Assembly (NCBI RefSeq): GCF_023053635.1
Contig: NC_086172.1
Span: forward strand, 122,487,681-122,551,680
From: Elgaria multicarinata webbii
Taxonomy: Eukaryota > Chordata > Lepidosauria > Squamata > Anguidae
DNA: 64,000 nucleotides
Direction: 5' to 3'
Shown: positions 43,595 through 54,400 of the stretch, in pieces
Layout of the letters: each line of letters starts with the position of its first letter
Numbering within the stretch: the stretch's first letter is position 1
The notes under the pieces: generated by a model
The model's database searches: none
The model's input: only the letters and a program-made list of their open reading frames with translations
Told to the model about the DNA's origin: nothing
Translations under genes and position numbers: made by a program

Positions 43595-43904
43595 TAGTCA
43601 CTGCACCTGACGTGATTTAGTATCTGCAAAAGCCATTGACTCTGGGCTGGTTTCACATGCCATTATGATGAGTTTCCAGTTGAACTGCACTTATGCAGAA
43701 GCAAATGGCTGACTGGACCTCATTAATGGATGTCCTCAGGATGTCATCTCAAGCTATCCTGAAACTTTAGCCCTAGTGCAGTCAGTGCTGATGGTGAACT
43801 GCTCAGGTGACAGCTGTACCTCCAATTCCATTGTTGTCATGAGCACAGTTACTCAGTTTATAACTGGCCAGAATAGCGGTGTGAATTAGGCTCTTGCCAT
43901 GGCA

Positions 43905-44287
43905 TGGGAGGAGGAATTTTTTCACGCGCCCTGACTGACGGGTCCCCTGCAGCCAATGCGTGGAGGAGGTGGTGGCGACCTTGCTCAGCCCGGCCTGGAG
44001 TTCTTGGGGGCCGTCGCACCCTCCACCCTGCGCAGCCATGGGGCACCCCCCCCCCGCTCGAGTTCAGCGACTGCTACCTGGACAGCCCGAACTTCCACGA
44101 GAGGCTGAAATGCTACGAGCAAGAGCTGGAGAGGACCAACATATTCATCAAGGATGTGATCAAGGATGGCAACGCCCTCATCAGCGCCCTCAAGAATTAT
44201 TCCTTAGCGGTACAGAAATTCTCCCAGACCCTCCAGTCCTTTCAGTTTGACTTTATCAGGGATATTCTGACAGATGATGAGATTAAT
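43905..44287 (+). pseudogene. OPHN1: OPHN1 (oligophrenin-1) 5' retrocopy, intronless
   Basis: Oligophrenin-1 is a BAR-PH-RhoGAP protein of synapses. Here 44038-44287 encodes its first about 77 residues without introns: [60 protein letters not shown] and [10 protein letters not shown], the start of the BAR domain. From my memory of the vertebrate protein ([18 protein letters not shown]...), only a few residues differ. About 130 bp of GC-rich 5' UTR-like sequence precedes the start codon at 44038. The C run after MGHP is 10 long where 6 would keep frame, so the start codon and the body are in different frames. Identity stops after DDEINI and about 100 bp later an L2 LINE tail begins. It is not a source of the full protein. 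It lies 0.7 kb upstream of the first SLC39A13 coding exon, same strand, probably in its intron 1. Confidence 0.85.
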
Positions 44288-44369
44288 ATTGGAAGAGCCG
44301 CAGCCTTGTGTTCACCCACTTTTGCAGTGTTCATTGAAGCCATATGGCAGCACATCTTAATCACCCACA

Positions 44370-44519
44370 TGTTTAGTTCTTTTAACGGTTTTCATGCTTT
44401 ATGTGTGTATGTTCTGTGTTTTAGAATCTTAAATTTTGTATTCTTGTTTTTATCTCAATTTTAGAATTTCTGTAAACCGCCCAGAGAGCTCTGGCTATGG
44501 GGGCGGTATATAAGTGTAA

Positions 44520-44550
<31 letters not shown>

Positions 44551-44553
44551 ATA
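44370..44553 (+). mobile_element. L2 LINE 3' tail fused to the OPHN1 copy
   Basis: TTTAACGGTTTTCATGCTTT, TAAATTTTGTATTCTTG, TGTAAACCGCCCAGAGAGCT and GGGGGCGGTATATAAGTGTA, then a pure (AACT)n tract instead of (AAAT)n. Same strand as the OPHN1 sequence; about 80-100 bp between them is unassigned. Confidence 0.82.
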
Positions 44554-44979
44554 AATATTTTTGATCTGATTGGGCCACATTGCCAATTTTAAATGGACCA
44601 GCAGGTCACCCCAGAAAAATCCCACTTAACTCATTTTTCATACATGCACTCAGTAGATATGGGCACCTTCTCTTTTAGGACTGGTTCACAGCTGCGTAAC
44701 CCTAATGTGAAGAAAGTGAAGCTCAGTCACAGAAAATGGACTGCGAATTGACACAAACAAGAACCCAGGAATTGCAGGAGAGGTTCATGTTATGGTATAA
44801 AAAAGGGGGGGAAGTGTAAGTCATCTTTGTTCCACTTGAAGTAAAATATGGAAAGATTGAATTGAGAGTCAGGGAGTAGATTACCTTGAAGGAGCTATGT
44901 TTCATAGACGGGGTTGGAAGAGAAGCACAAGAGAGCCTAGGAGGACAGGGATTTCTCATCTTTTCTCTCTCCCTTGCAG

Positions 44980-45282
44980 GGATTAACCAGCCAGGCTAAG
45001 GCTGCACAGTGATGATGGTGGGGAAGCTGTTTCTCCCTGGATCTCTCTCCTCCTTGTTTTTTGCCGTTGCCTGCTGGGCTCATGATCTCCCGCTGAGCCA
45101 GGCCCCCAGTGGGGCTAGCCCCCACTGCGAAAAGGAGGTTGAGTCCTGGGGAGCCATATTCAGCGAGGAACGCCTGGATGCCTGGGTCTGTTCTCTGATT
45201 GGTTCGGTCATGGTTGGGCTGAGCGGGGTGCTTCCCCTGCTGATCATTCCTCTGGAGACGGGAGCAGCTCTGAAGTCGGAAG
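44980..45282 (+). CDS. SLC39A13: SLC39A13 coding exon 1 with 5' UTR part
   Basis: Acceptor TTTTCTCTCTCCCTTGCAG ends at 44979; 32 bases of 5' UTR precede the ATG at 45012, so at least one upstream non-coding exon exists. Encodes residues 1-90 plus one base: hydrophobic leader, luminal ESWGAIF segment, TM1 ([20 protein letters not shown]). The glycine-rich GSVMVGLSG is the region of the human disease substitution. Donor GTAGGT. Confidence 0.95.
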
Positions 45283-48200
45283 GTAGGTCGACCCCTCTGT
45301 GTGTGCGTTCCTGAGGATCCTGGGTTCCTTTTCTGGCTGAACCTCTCAGTCAGCGATTGCTAGGGGTGGGGTGTATTTTTAATCCAAGGGCTGAGATTTA
45401 GCTTGCCCCAAGAAAGGCTGCCTGCTGAAATGCAGGGGCAATCCACCTGGTTGAGTCAACCCATTACGCAAGGTGGGTAGGAGCAGAGCGCAGTTTCAGG
45501 TCTTGAGAACGATTACTGTAAGGTGTTTTCTCTCCAGTGGATATTCTAAAATAGGAACGTCACCCTTTTTACTTTCAAAAGTAACTGAAATTCCACACCA
45601 CAAGAAGTAGAGTTCTGCGTCTTGTGTAAATGATGCAAGTAAAACGAATTTGCATATACTTCGGTATTTGGTACTCAAAGGACAATGTGTTGGGCAGAAA
45701 AATGAAGCCCCGCTTTCTACCGGCTTTCTCCTGTGTTACTCCCAAACTGTAGAATGCGCTCCCTCAAGAATGGCGATTGCCCCACCCCCCACCCCAGCCT
45801 TTAGATAGGCTCTAAAGCAGCCTTCCTCAACCTGGGGCGCTCCAGATGTTTAGGTGGATCCACAGTTGGCTACAGAATCGGACTCAAAGAGTACTTATCA
45901 ATGGAACCTTCTCAAACTGGGGAGAGGCAACAAGTGGGGTGCCGCAGGGCTCAGTCCTGGGCCCAGTGCTCTTCAACATTTTTATTAATTAATCATTAAT
46001 TTTTATTAATGATTTGGACGAGGAGGTGCAGGGAACGCTGATCAAATTTGCAGATGACACAAAATTGGGTGGGATAGCTAATACCCTGGAAGACAGAAAC
46101 AAACTTCAAAGTGATCTTGATAGGCTGGAGTGCTGGGCTGAAAACAACAGAATGAAATTTAATAGGGATAAATGCCAAGTTCTACATTTAGGGAATAGAA
46201 ACCAAATGCACAGTTACAAGATGGGGGACACTTGGCTCAGCAATACTACAAACGAGAAAGATCTTGGAATTGTTGTAGATCACAAGCTGAATATGAGCCA
46301 ACAGTGCGATATGGCTGCAAGAAAGGCAAATGCTATTTTGGGCTGCATTAATAGAAGTATAGCTTCCAAATCACGTGAGGTACTGGTTCCTCTCTATTCG
46401 GCCCTGGTTAGGCCTCATCTAGAGTATTGCGTCCAGTTCTGGGCTCCACAATTCAAGAAGGATGTAGACAAGCTTGAGCGTGTTCAGAAGAGGGCAACCA
46501 GGATGATCAGAGGTCTAGAAACAAAGCCCTATGAAGAGAGACTGAAAGAACTGGGCATGTTTAGCCTGGAGAAGAGAAGATTGAGGGGAGACATGATAGC
46601 ACTCTTCAAATACTTAAAAGGTTGTCACACAGAGGAGGGCCAGGATCTCTTCTCGATCCTCCCAGAGTGCAGGACACGGAATAACAGGCTGAAGTTAAAG
46701 GAAGCCAGATTCCGGCTGGACATCAGGAAAAACTTCCTGACTGTTAGAGCAGTGCGACAATGGAATCAGCTACCTAGGGAGGTTGTGGGCTCTCCCACAC
46801 TAGAGTCCTTCAAGAGGCAGCTGGACAACCATCTGTCAGGGATGCTTTAGGGTGGATTCCTGCATTGAGCAGGGGGTTGGACTCGATGGCCTTGTAGGCC
46901 CCTTCCAACTCTGCTATTCTATGATTCTATGATTCTATGAATGCCCCAGCCAGCTCTGGCTGGGGCATTCTGGGAGATGCAGTCCAACACATCTGGAGCG
47001 CCCCAGGTTGAGGAAGGCTGCTCTAAAGACACACCTTTTCCATTTAGACTTTTAAAATGTGCAGTTTTAATGTATTATTTTTCTCAGTTTTTATATTTTT
47101 GTTTTTATTGTTCTACAGTTGTTTTAAATTGTTGTGCTTGATGGTTTCTTCTAGTAGATTATGGCCCTGTTCAGAAGACACCTTAAACCATGACTTTAAC
47201 CATGGTGCTTAAGCCAGAAAGCCGGGCTGTGTTCAGAAGACACATTAAACCACAGCCTTAATTATGGTGAGTAAGGCTTTTTGCCTTAGTCACTGTGGTT
47301 AAAGCCGTGGTTTAAGGTGTCTTCTGAACGGGACCAAGGTGGTGTATAATCGCCAAGAGTAGATAAATAGACTGACTGTCTGACTGGAAATGCCTCTGCC
47401 TGTTTGTTTTTGTGATTTCACCAGGCATTGTCCACATGCTTCCAAGCCTATCTTGCATTTATAAGGGCTAGAAACATGTGCATTCACCAAAAAAAAGGAC
47501 AGTAGGATATTGACTTCTGTAGCAAGTTCTGTGCTTGGGCAGCAGTTGCTTGGAACAATGGAATACCCACGGCCTGCTGTTTTCCGAGACACTGGGCAGG
47601 TACAATTTGGCTTTCTCCTTTTGGTCCTAGCATAGAGGAACGGATCTCCCTGTGAGTGCACCGCTTTCCCCGCTCCCACAGGTGCAGTTGCCAAGTGCTC
47701 CTAAGCGGCAGGGACAGTTAGGTCGTGACTGCAAGTGGCTTCCCAGTTTCAGCATTTCCTTGGAAGTGGTGGAAGCCTCCTAGTCAAGTGCTTGAGCATA
47801 GGCACGTCCCTTTTTAGTTTCTCATGAGGAGCACAGCAGGATGAGACTGAGCTCTGTGGTGACTGGCAGCCGTTTATCTTTCAGAGGGATCCCATCGAAT
47901 GAAGCAGCTGTTGAGCTTTGCTATTGGGGGGCTCCTGGGAAATGTGTTTCTGCACCTGCTCCCTGAGGCCTGGGCCTACACCTGCAGCGCCACCACAGGT
48001 AATACCTGAAACTGGACTCACGCCTTGCGATCCCAGACGTTTCCATACAGCTGTGCAGATCACTGCTGGATCCTGCAACTGGGTTTTCTTTGGGGTTTCT
48101 CTTTGCTTTCTCAGAAAGGACACCAGGATGCTGGAACTTGTCTGTTCTGCACCTTGGCCCATATTGTGGTTGTCCTCCTTCCGAAGCTATCTTGGAGAAT

Positions 48201-50826
48201 GGTAGGGAATCTGCCTTAGCAGGGAGAAAAAATCCCAAGTGCAACCGGTTTGTGTCTCCCGACCAGCCTTCCCCCAACCTGACGTCCCTCCAGGTGTGTT
48301 GGATTACAACCCCCATCATGGCTGGGGAGAATGGGGTTGTAGTCTGACACATCTGGAGGGACGTGGGAGTTGCATCCCAGCACATCCGGAAGGTGCCAGG
48401 TTGGGGCAGGCTGGTCCGTAAATGCAAGAAAGAAAACTGGGCAACGGGAGAAAGGCAGCCCGGCCGTCTTTGCTCCTGCGTGGCGTGTCATTGCCTCTGT
48501 GTGCTTCAGCTGCCGCCATGGAGAGCTGCTGTGCCATGCAGCCCTATAATTAGCTGCTTGATTAGGAGAAGGGAAGTCTTCTGACCTTGCGGTGCCGCAG
48601 AAGAGCCCTTAAGAGCGGCGCCTGGGCTGGTGTTGCTGCCTGCCTTGATTCTGCAAGAATCTTCTTCTCTTCTGGGAAGCGTCTCCATTTCTTCTTGGAG
48701 GCCTTCCTCTGGCCTTTGGGTTTCCGTACGGCATCGCTTCGGTTCTCGCTCGCCTCCAGGCAGCCTGAGCAGAGGGCGTGAAGCTGACAACTGCAGCCGG
48801 TGGAGTCAAAAGGCACCTTTTGTGTCCTGGGGCTAAGAACAAAGCAGGGTGGAGCACAATGAGCTTTTCCGAGGCACAGCCTTCATGCCTGTTCAGGCAG
48901 GCTCTGAATTTGCAGCAGCAAAGCTGCGTGGCTGTAGCCTGAGCAGGATGTCTCTCTCTCTCTCTCTCTCTGGGGCCCCAAATCCCAGTTTTGCTCTCAG
49001 ACTAAAGCGTACCGGGTCGATAGAGTTCGCACCTCGAACCGCTCCTGCTTGCAGGTTTCAAAACGTTGGTGTTCTGTCACAAGAACTGGATTGGCAGGGG
49101 GCCAAATGGGCGAGGGTGTCCCAGGAGAGAAGGATGGGAGAAGCAGTGGGGGAGAGTAGGCGTAGGGAGAGAGAGCTCTGCCTTGTGCAGAAGAAACCCT
49201 TTTCCTGGCCATAAAAACACTTTTTAAACTGAAAGCTGAGATTTGCAGGACCTGAACTCCCATACGAGACACTAGATTCTCAGCTTATATATATATTACA
49301 TTCTGTTCAACTCCTTATAATCCCTGGCACAGTGATGGATTCTCTCACTACAAAAAAATAACAATGCCGTAATTTGACTCTCTTTCAAACACTTGCGTAA
49401 CTGGTTCTTGGGCACCTTGACAAAAAGGCTGTTGCCTATGACAGCTGTGCTGGCTGAGGGATTCGGTGAGTTGTAGTCCCACACATCTGGAAAACACCAG
49501 GTTAGATAAGGCTAGAGGTGTAAAATTTCCAGAAATTTGGAAGCCATAAAAAAAGTCAATTTTCTCTGTTTTGGGGGGAGAAATTGGGGGGGGAATGCAA
49601 TATTAGCACTTTTTACTGATTGAAAGTCAATTTGTTACTTTAGGAACATAAAATGGAATTACATACAACTTGGTTTGGCATAAAACTATTATATTTGGTC
49701 TTTTAAAAGTACAGTGTATTCAAACAGTTATTACAAATTGAATTTACTTTTTTACTTTTTTTACCTTTTTTTTTTTTTGGTAACAAATGGAGCTGTAAGG
49801 AACCTCTTTGGTTTTGCCAGTTTATGAGGAGCAGGCAAAACACAATTAAAAAAACAGAAGAAACATCAACATTAGTAACAAATAAAATTATTTATGTCTC
49901 TGCTAGTCCTCCACAGTGTCAAGCAGACATAAAGCACCCATTCCCATAAAAAGAACTGAGAAAAAGGTTCAATGAATTTGCATGAAATTTAATCAGACTC
50001 ATTTTCTGAGCTACAGCTATCACTGTCAGTTTCATTCTCTGCTTCAATGGCAGTGCCCCCTAGAGGCAGAAATGCATCTTGCTCTTGCATTTGAGAGTTG
50101 TGGTCTCTGATTGCAACCTTGGACTTGCTTGTCCTTGGTGCACAGAAATTGTAATAATCTGATACTGTACATAGTTTTCAGAAATCATTTGGAGAAGTAA
50201 ATATCTTAAACATTGTATTCATCATGCTAAAATAAAACATTCCATAATCCATTTTTTCTTTATTTTTTTCTTCTTCAATTTTTCAATTTTTTTTGAAAAA
50301 ACAAAAAAGGCTTCAAGGAAAAAAAATGGGGAAAAACCCATTTCCCCCCTGAATTTTTCTAGGTTTTTTTCCAGGCCTTCACATCTCTAGGGAAGGCTGC
50401 TCTACTGGAACTCAGTTTGCCTTTTGTGCTAATGAACCAATGGCCTGATGTGCATGTAATGGCAATCCAGAGTCTGAGTTGAGTCTGGGTTGTCACTGAA
50501 GTGTCGGCTGCCATTATGTGTGAACCCTGTACTATAGTTTAGCAATCTGTTGTTAACCATAAACCAAACAGGAAGAGAACCCATGGTTTGTTGTTGGGTT
50601 GGGTTGTTTGTGGTTAACAACCACTAGTGCAAGGTTTGCAAGTAACAACCCACGGTTCAACGACAATCCATTCTCAACCCATACTCTGGGTTGTCATTAT
50701 GTGTGCACCAGGTCAGTGAGAGGTTCTCTCCAGGGTCAGCTTTCTTCTGTTGTGACTTAAAACTGTAGGAAACAGTCTTGGAGCCCAGGATTTCCAAGGC
50801 TCATGGCAGGATTTTTTTTCTTTACC

Positions 50827-50874
<48 letters not shown>

Positions 50875-51374
50875 TCCCCTCCCCCACCCCCCACTCCAGG
50901 AAGAGGGCAGAGCTTCCAGCAGCAGAAGCTTCTGGGGCTGTGGGTGATCATTGGCTTGCTGACCTTCCTGAGCCTACAAAAGATGTTCCCAGATAGTGAG
51001 AAGCAAGGGAGCTCCAGCTTGGTGAGTGGACAATGAAAGTAGCACATGAGCCCGGCATTGGGGCTGGGGTGCTCTTTGATCTCGGAAATGCGGTATGAAA
51101 CTTTTCTTCCTGTCTCCTCAATAGTGTGAACTAAGCTCAGTGGGTGAGGGCCCAGCTGGGGAAGGGAAGGGCTCGCTCCCCAGCACCCTGCGAGCCGTGC
51201 TTGCGAGAGAAGAAAGACCAGGTCCATCATCTGGATTTCTCTTCCCTTCCCCCCTCCTCCCACATGTGTCTGCATTTGGCATCAATTCTGCAAAGTTAGC
51301 AATACTTCCTAAAAGCTATTTGCATAATTTACTCAAATTACAAAGTGTGGGTTTTTCAGGATCTTAATCCTGAA

Positions 51375-51426
<52 letters not shown>

Positions 51427-54400
51427 AGGGAAGCTGGGAAGCTTGAAATTTGTTTTGCCTTTGCTGAGCCCTGGGCCTCTGATACCACCTGGCGTATGAG
51501 CAAAGCAGACCTAGTGCTTGTCTAAGGCACCTGTCTCCCACCCGGTGCCCTCCAGTTGCGTTGGACTGCAACTCCTTTCATTCCCAATGGCCATGCTGGC
51601 TGGGGATGCTGGAAGTTTTAGGGCACCACCAACACATCTGGAGGGCACCAGCTCCGGGAAAGCTGACCTAAGGTGCTTCCCTAATTAAATAGTTAATAAG
51701 AAGGTATCTGGGGTTCATGTAAATCTTTCAGTGGAGTTAGTTAGTTTCAGTTAGGGCATTATGAAGGGGACGAGAGAAGTCTCTGTTTGATGGACATGGA
51801 AAAGGTGCTGCCCCTTCTCCGTGATGCAGGTCGGCGATTCCAAAGCACCTGCCGAAAGGATTCCCAATGGGAGGAACATGCAGGAGGCAACCAGTCCAGT
51901 CCAAAGAAAAAGGTTGAGCGCAGCTCAGTGTAATGGCTCTTCTCATTCCCCTCTGCCATCGGCCCGGAAAATCAAGGTAAACCCATTTGCTGGGCGGGCT
52001 TGGGAGGGGTCCGTGAGCCAATGGCCACAACGATGGGAACAGCTCTCTAAAGGACATTCTAGGCCTTTCCGAAAGCCAAGGTGACAATAACCAAAAGAAG
52101 GATCCTTTCCAAGCTTTTGGGGTGAGCTAGTGGGTGGGCAGGCAGACGAGCAGGGCCTTCGCTGTTCAGTGGATGAATCTGCCATATTGGCTCATCCAGC
52201 CCAGTCTGCTCTGACTATTCGTAGCCCCCCAAAGGTGTTTCCCAGCCCAGCTGCCTCCTTTAACTGGAGATGCCATGGACTGGACCGGGGGGGACCTTGG
52301 GCATGCGAAGCGAGGGCCCTGCCCCTGGTGTCCAACTCCACCTTCATGGCCCATCTGCTGATTCCTCATCTTTATCTCCCTTCACCTTGACCCTTTCTGT
52401 GGACCACCTGTGCCTGGGTCCTGGTCACATTCTCCAAAAGCTGTTTCAGTGTTTAAAAACAACCATCTGTGCAATACTGCTGCCTGCCGACCATGCAACA
52501 CTTCTGTGCTCTTAAAAACCCGTCGTCTGTTTTTTGGTTCAGGAGAGGAGAGCTTAACACACCCACACCCCACACACCCACACACATCCCCCTGCCAAGG
52601 GGCAGGCCCAGTTGCTGCATTTCTTTTGGACAGCTGGCAAGGCACATCTTTTAAGTCTGTGTCTGTTTGCTGAAGCAGGTTACCCCCCTCCCTCCCCTCC
52701 ACTGGATCATTAGCCAATTCGATAGCCACGGTCCCAGAGGCTGCCACTGAATTTAAAGATGGTTGATTTGCCATATTACATGCCTCATTAATTCGTTTTC
52801 ACAAATTCAAAATAAACTACCTTGGGGATAAAATTAGCATTCTTCGCTTTGTTTGTGAAAATGGTCTTCCTCTTTGATCTCCTGTGTTGCATTTTTTTGT
52901 TACCTTTTGATCACTGGAGCCTGATGTTTTCTTCTCTCCCTGCCCCACCTCATGCCTTCTGCAGATCAGCGGCTACCTCAATCTTTTAGCCAACACAATC
53001 GATAATTTCACACACGGCCTAGCAGTGGCAGCCAGCTTCCTGGTTAGCAGAAAGGTAAGTTCCCTTGTCAGGAGACTTGCCTGAGCCTTCCACAACATTC
53101 AGATGAAAAAGGCTGTTGTTAAAATTGTCCTGACATCATCCACTCTCTAGCACAGGAGGCCCTCCACATGTTGTTGGACTACAATTCCCATCATCCCTGA
53201 CCATTGGCCACATGGCATGGGCTGATGGAATTGAATCCAGCAACCTCTGGAGGGCCACCAGTTCCCCAACCCTGTCGGGAACAACTTCAGCTTCATCATA
53301 TTCTTCCTTAAAACTCAGTACTAAAAGGCTTTTTGTCATGGAAATCTCCGCTATGGGACTCCAGTTACTGTAAGTCCTTTGAGCATTAAAGCTGCACTGA
53401 TCCCCCATCCAGGGAGCATCAGCATCAATTTAGCTGCATGCCGAAAGGATCAGGAGGACTCTTGCATTGCTGTGCTTGCAGCCCTCTTGGGCTGCCTAGA
53501 CTGTTCTAACCCCTTTCTGTCACTGGCTGCAGGTTGGGCTGCTGACCACCGTGGCGATCCTTCTGCATGAAATACCCCATGAGGTGAGTGTGGTCTGTCA
53601 CATGCCTGCTGGGAAGCTGAGCAGAGGCCTTGTCCTGTTTGGGAGGTCAGGACTTTATCGGGAGGAGGGGATCTAGCCTGGGCCTGGGGAGGTCCAGGCT
53701 CTAGTCCCCACTCAGCCATGAAGCTCCCTGGGTGACTTTGGGCCAGTCGCTGACTCTCAGCTGGACCTACCTCACAGTACGGGCAAAATGGAGAGGAGGA
53801 CTGTGTACACCACCTTGGGCTCCTTGGAGGAAAGGCTCGATCTACATGTAACAAATAAATCCTATGTACGTACATACAGCACCAATGATAACGTACTGGA
53901 GCTTTGCTGAATGACATCCCCCTTCTCCTGCCAAAGGTTTTACTCACTGAATGTGGACAAGGGGGCAAAGGAGGTGGGAGGGAAGGGATGAATGTGAACA
54001 CACAGACGTACTCCTCCTTGAGCTTCCTTTCAGCCATGGTGGTGGTCGTGGTGGCACATGGCGAAGGTGTCCCTTTGCCTAGAATCCCTTCCCACCAACC
54101 AAAGCCCTTGAGAGAGCTGTTCCCTTTTGTGAGGCTAGAATGTGGGAGTTCTCGCCGTGCTCCTTAACTGGTCTTGTCCCTGTGTTTGCAAACGCCGTAG
54201 GTGGCGCTGGTGGGGAAGTGCTTTGGGACCGCTTTCCGGTCTGGTGCCTCACTGCTGAGCTCCGTTTCCCGTGTCTCCATAGATGGGAGATTTTGTCATC
54301 CTCCTCCGGGCTGGGTTTGATCGCTGGAGCGCCGCCAAGATGCAACTCTCTACAGCCCTTGGGGGAATTCTAGGCGCTTGCTTTGCCATTTGTGCCCAGT

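Larger units (their letters stand above)
45283..47884 (+). other. SLC39A13 intron 1 of coding region
   Basis: 2.6 kb, phase 1. Holds a P-MITE broken by a CR1 LINE, and an A-MITE, each listed separately. No other coding sequence. Confidence 0.85.
47999..50899 (+). other. SLC39A13 intron 2
   Basis: 2.9 kb. Holds two P-MITEs, a hAT-like element, another TIR element (50442-50714) and a (TTTC)n tract close to the acceptor. 48500-49300 is GC-moderate without repeat ends; the overlapping frames there show no conserved domain. Confidence 0.8.
51022..51829 (+). other. SLC39A13 intron 3
   Basis: 0.8 kb with a (GT)n tract (51379-51423) and a P-MITE (51528-51665). Confidence 0.85.

Noticed and set aside
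1-43900. SPI1 exons upstream of SLC39A13 on the minus strand
   Set aside because: I looked for the conserved N-terminal and ETS-domain coding blocks and did not recognise any; SPI1 may lie left of the window.
43904-44464. 186-residue frame as a functional BAR-domain gene
   Set aside because: It lacks the rest of OPHN1, has no in-frame native start because of the C-run length, and runs on into LINE tail sequence.
46014-46850. 278-residue frame as an SLC39A13-linked gene
   Set aside because: It is the CR1 LINE reverse transcriptase C-terminal part.
48216-48857. Multiple overlapping frames on both strands in SLC39A13 intron 2
   Set aside because: All lie in an intron fixed by matching exon phases; they overlap one another and a P-MITE, with no domains.
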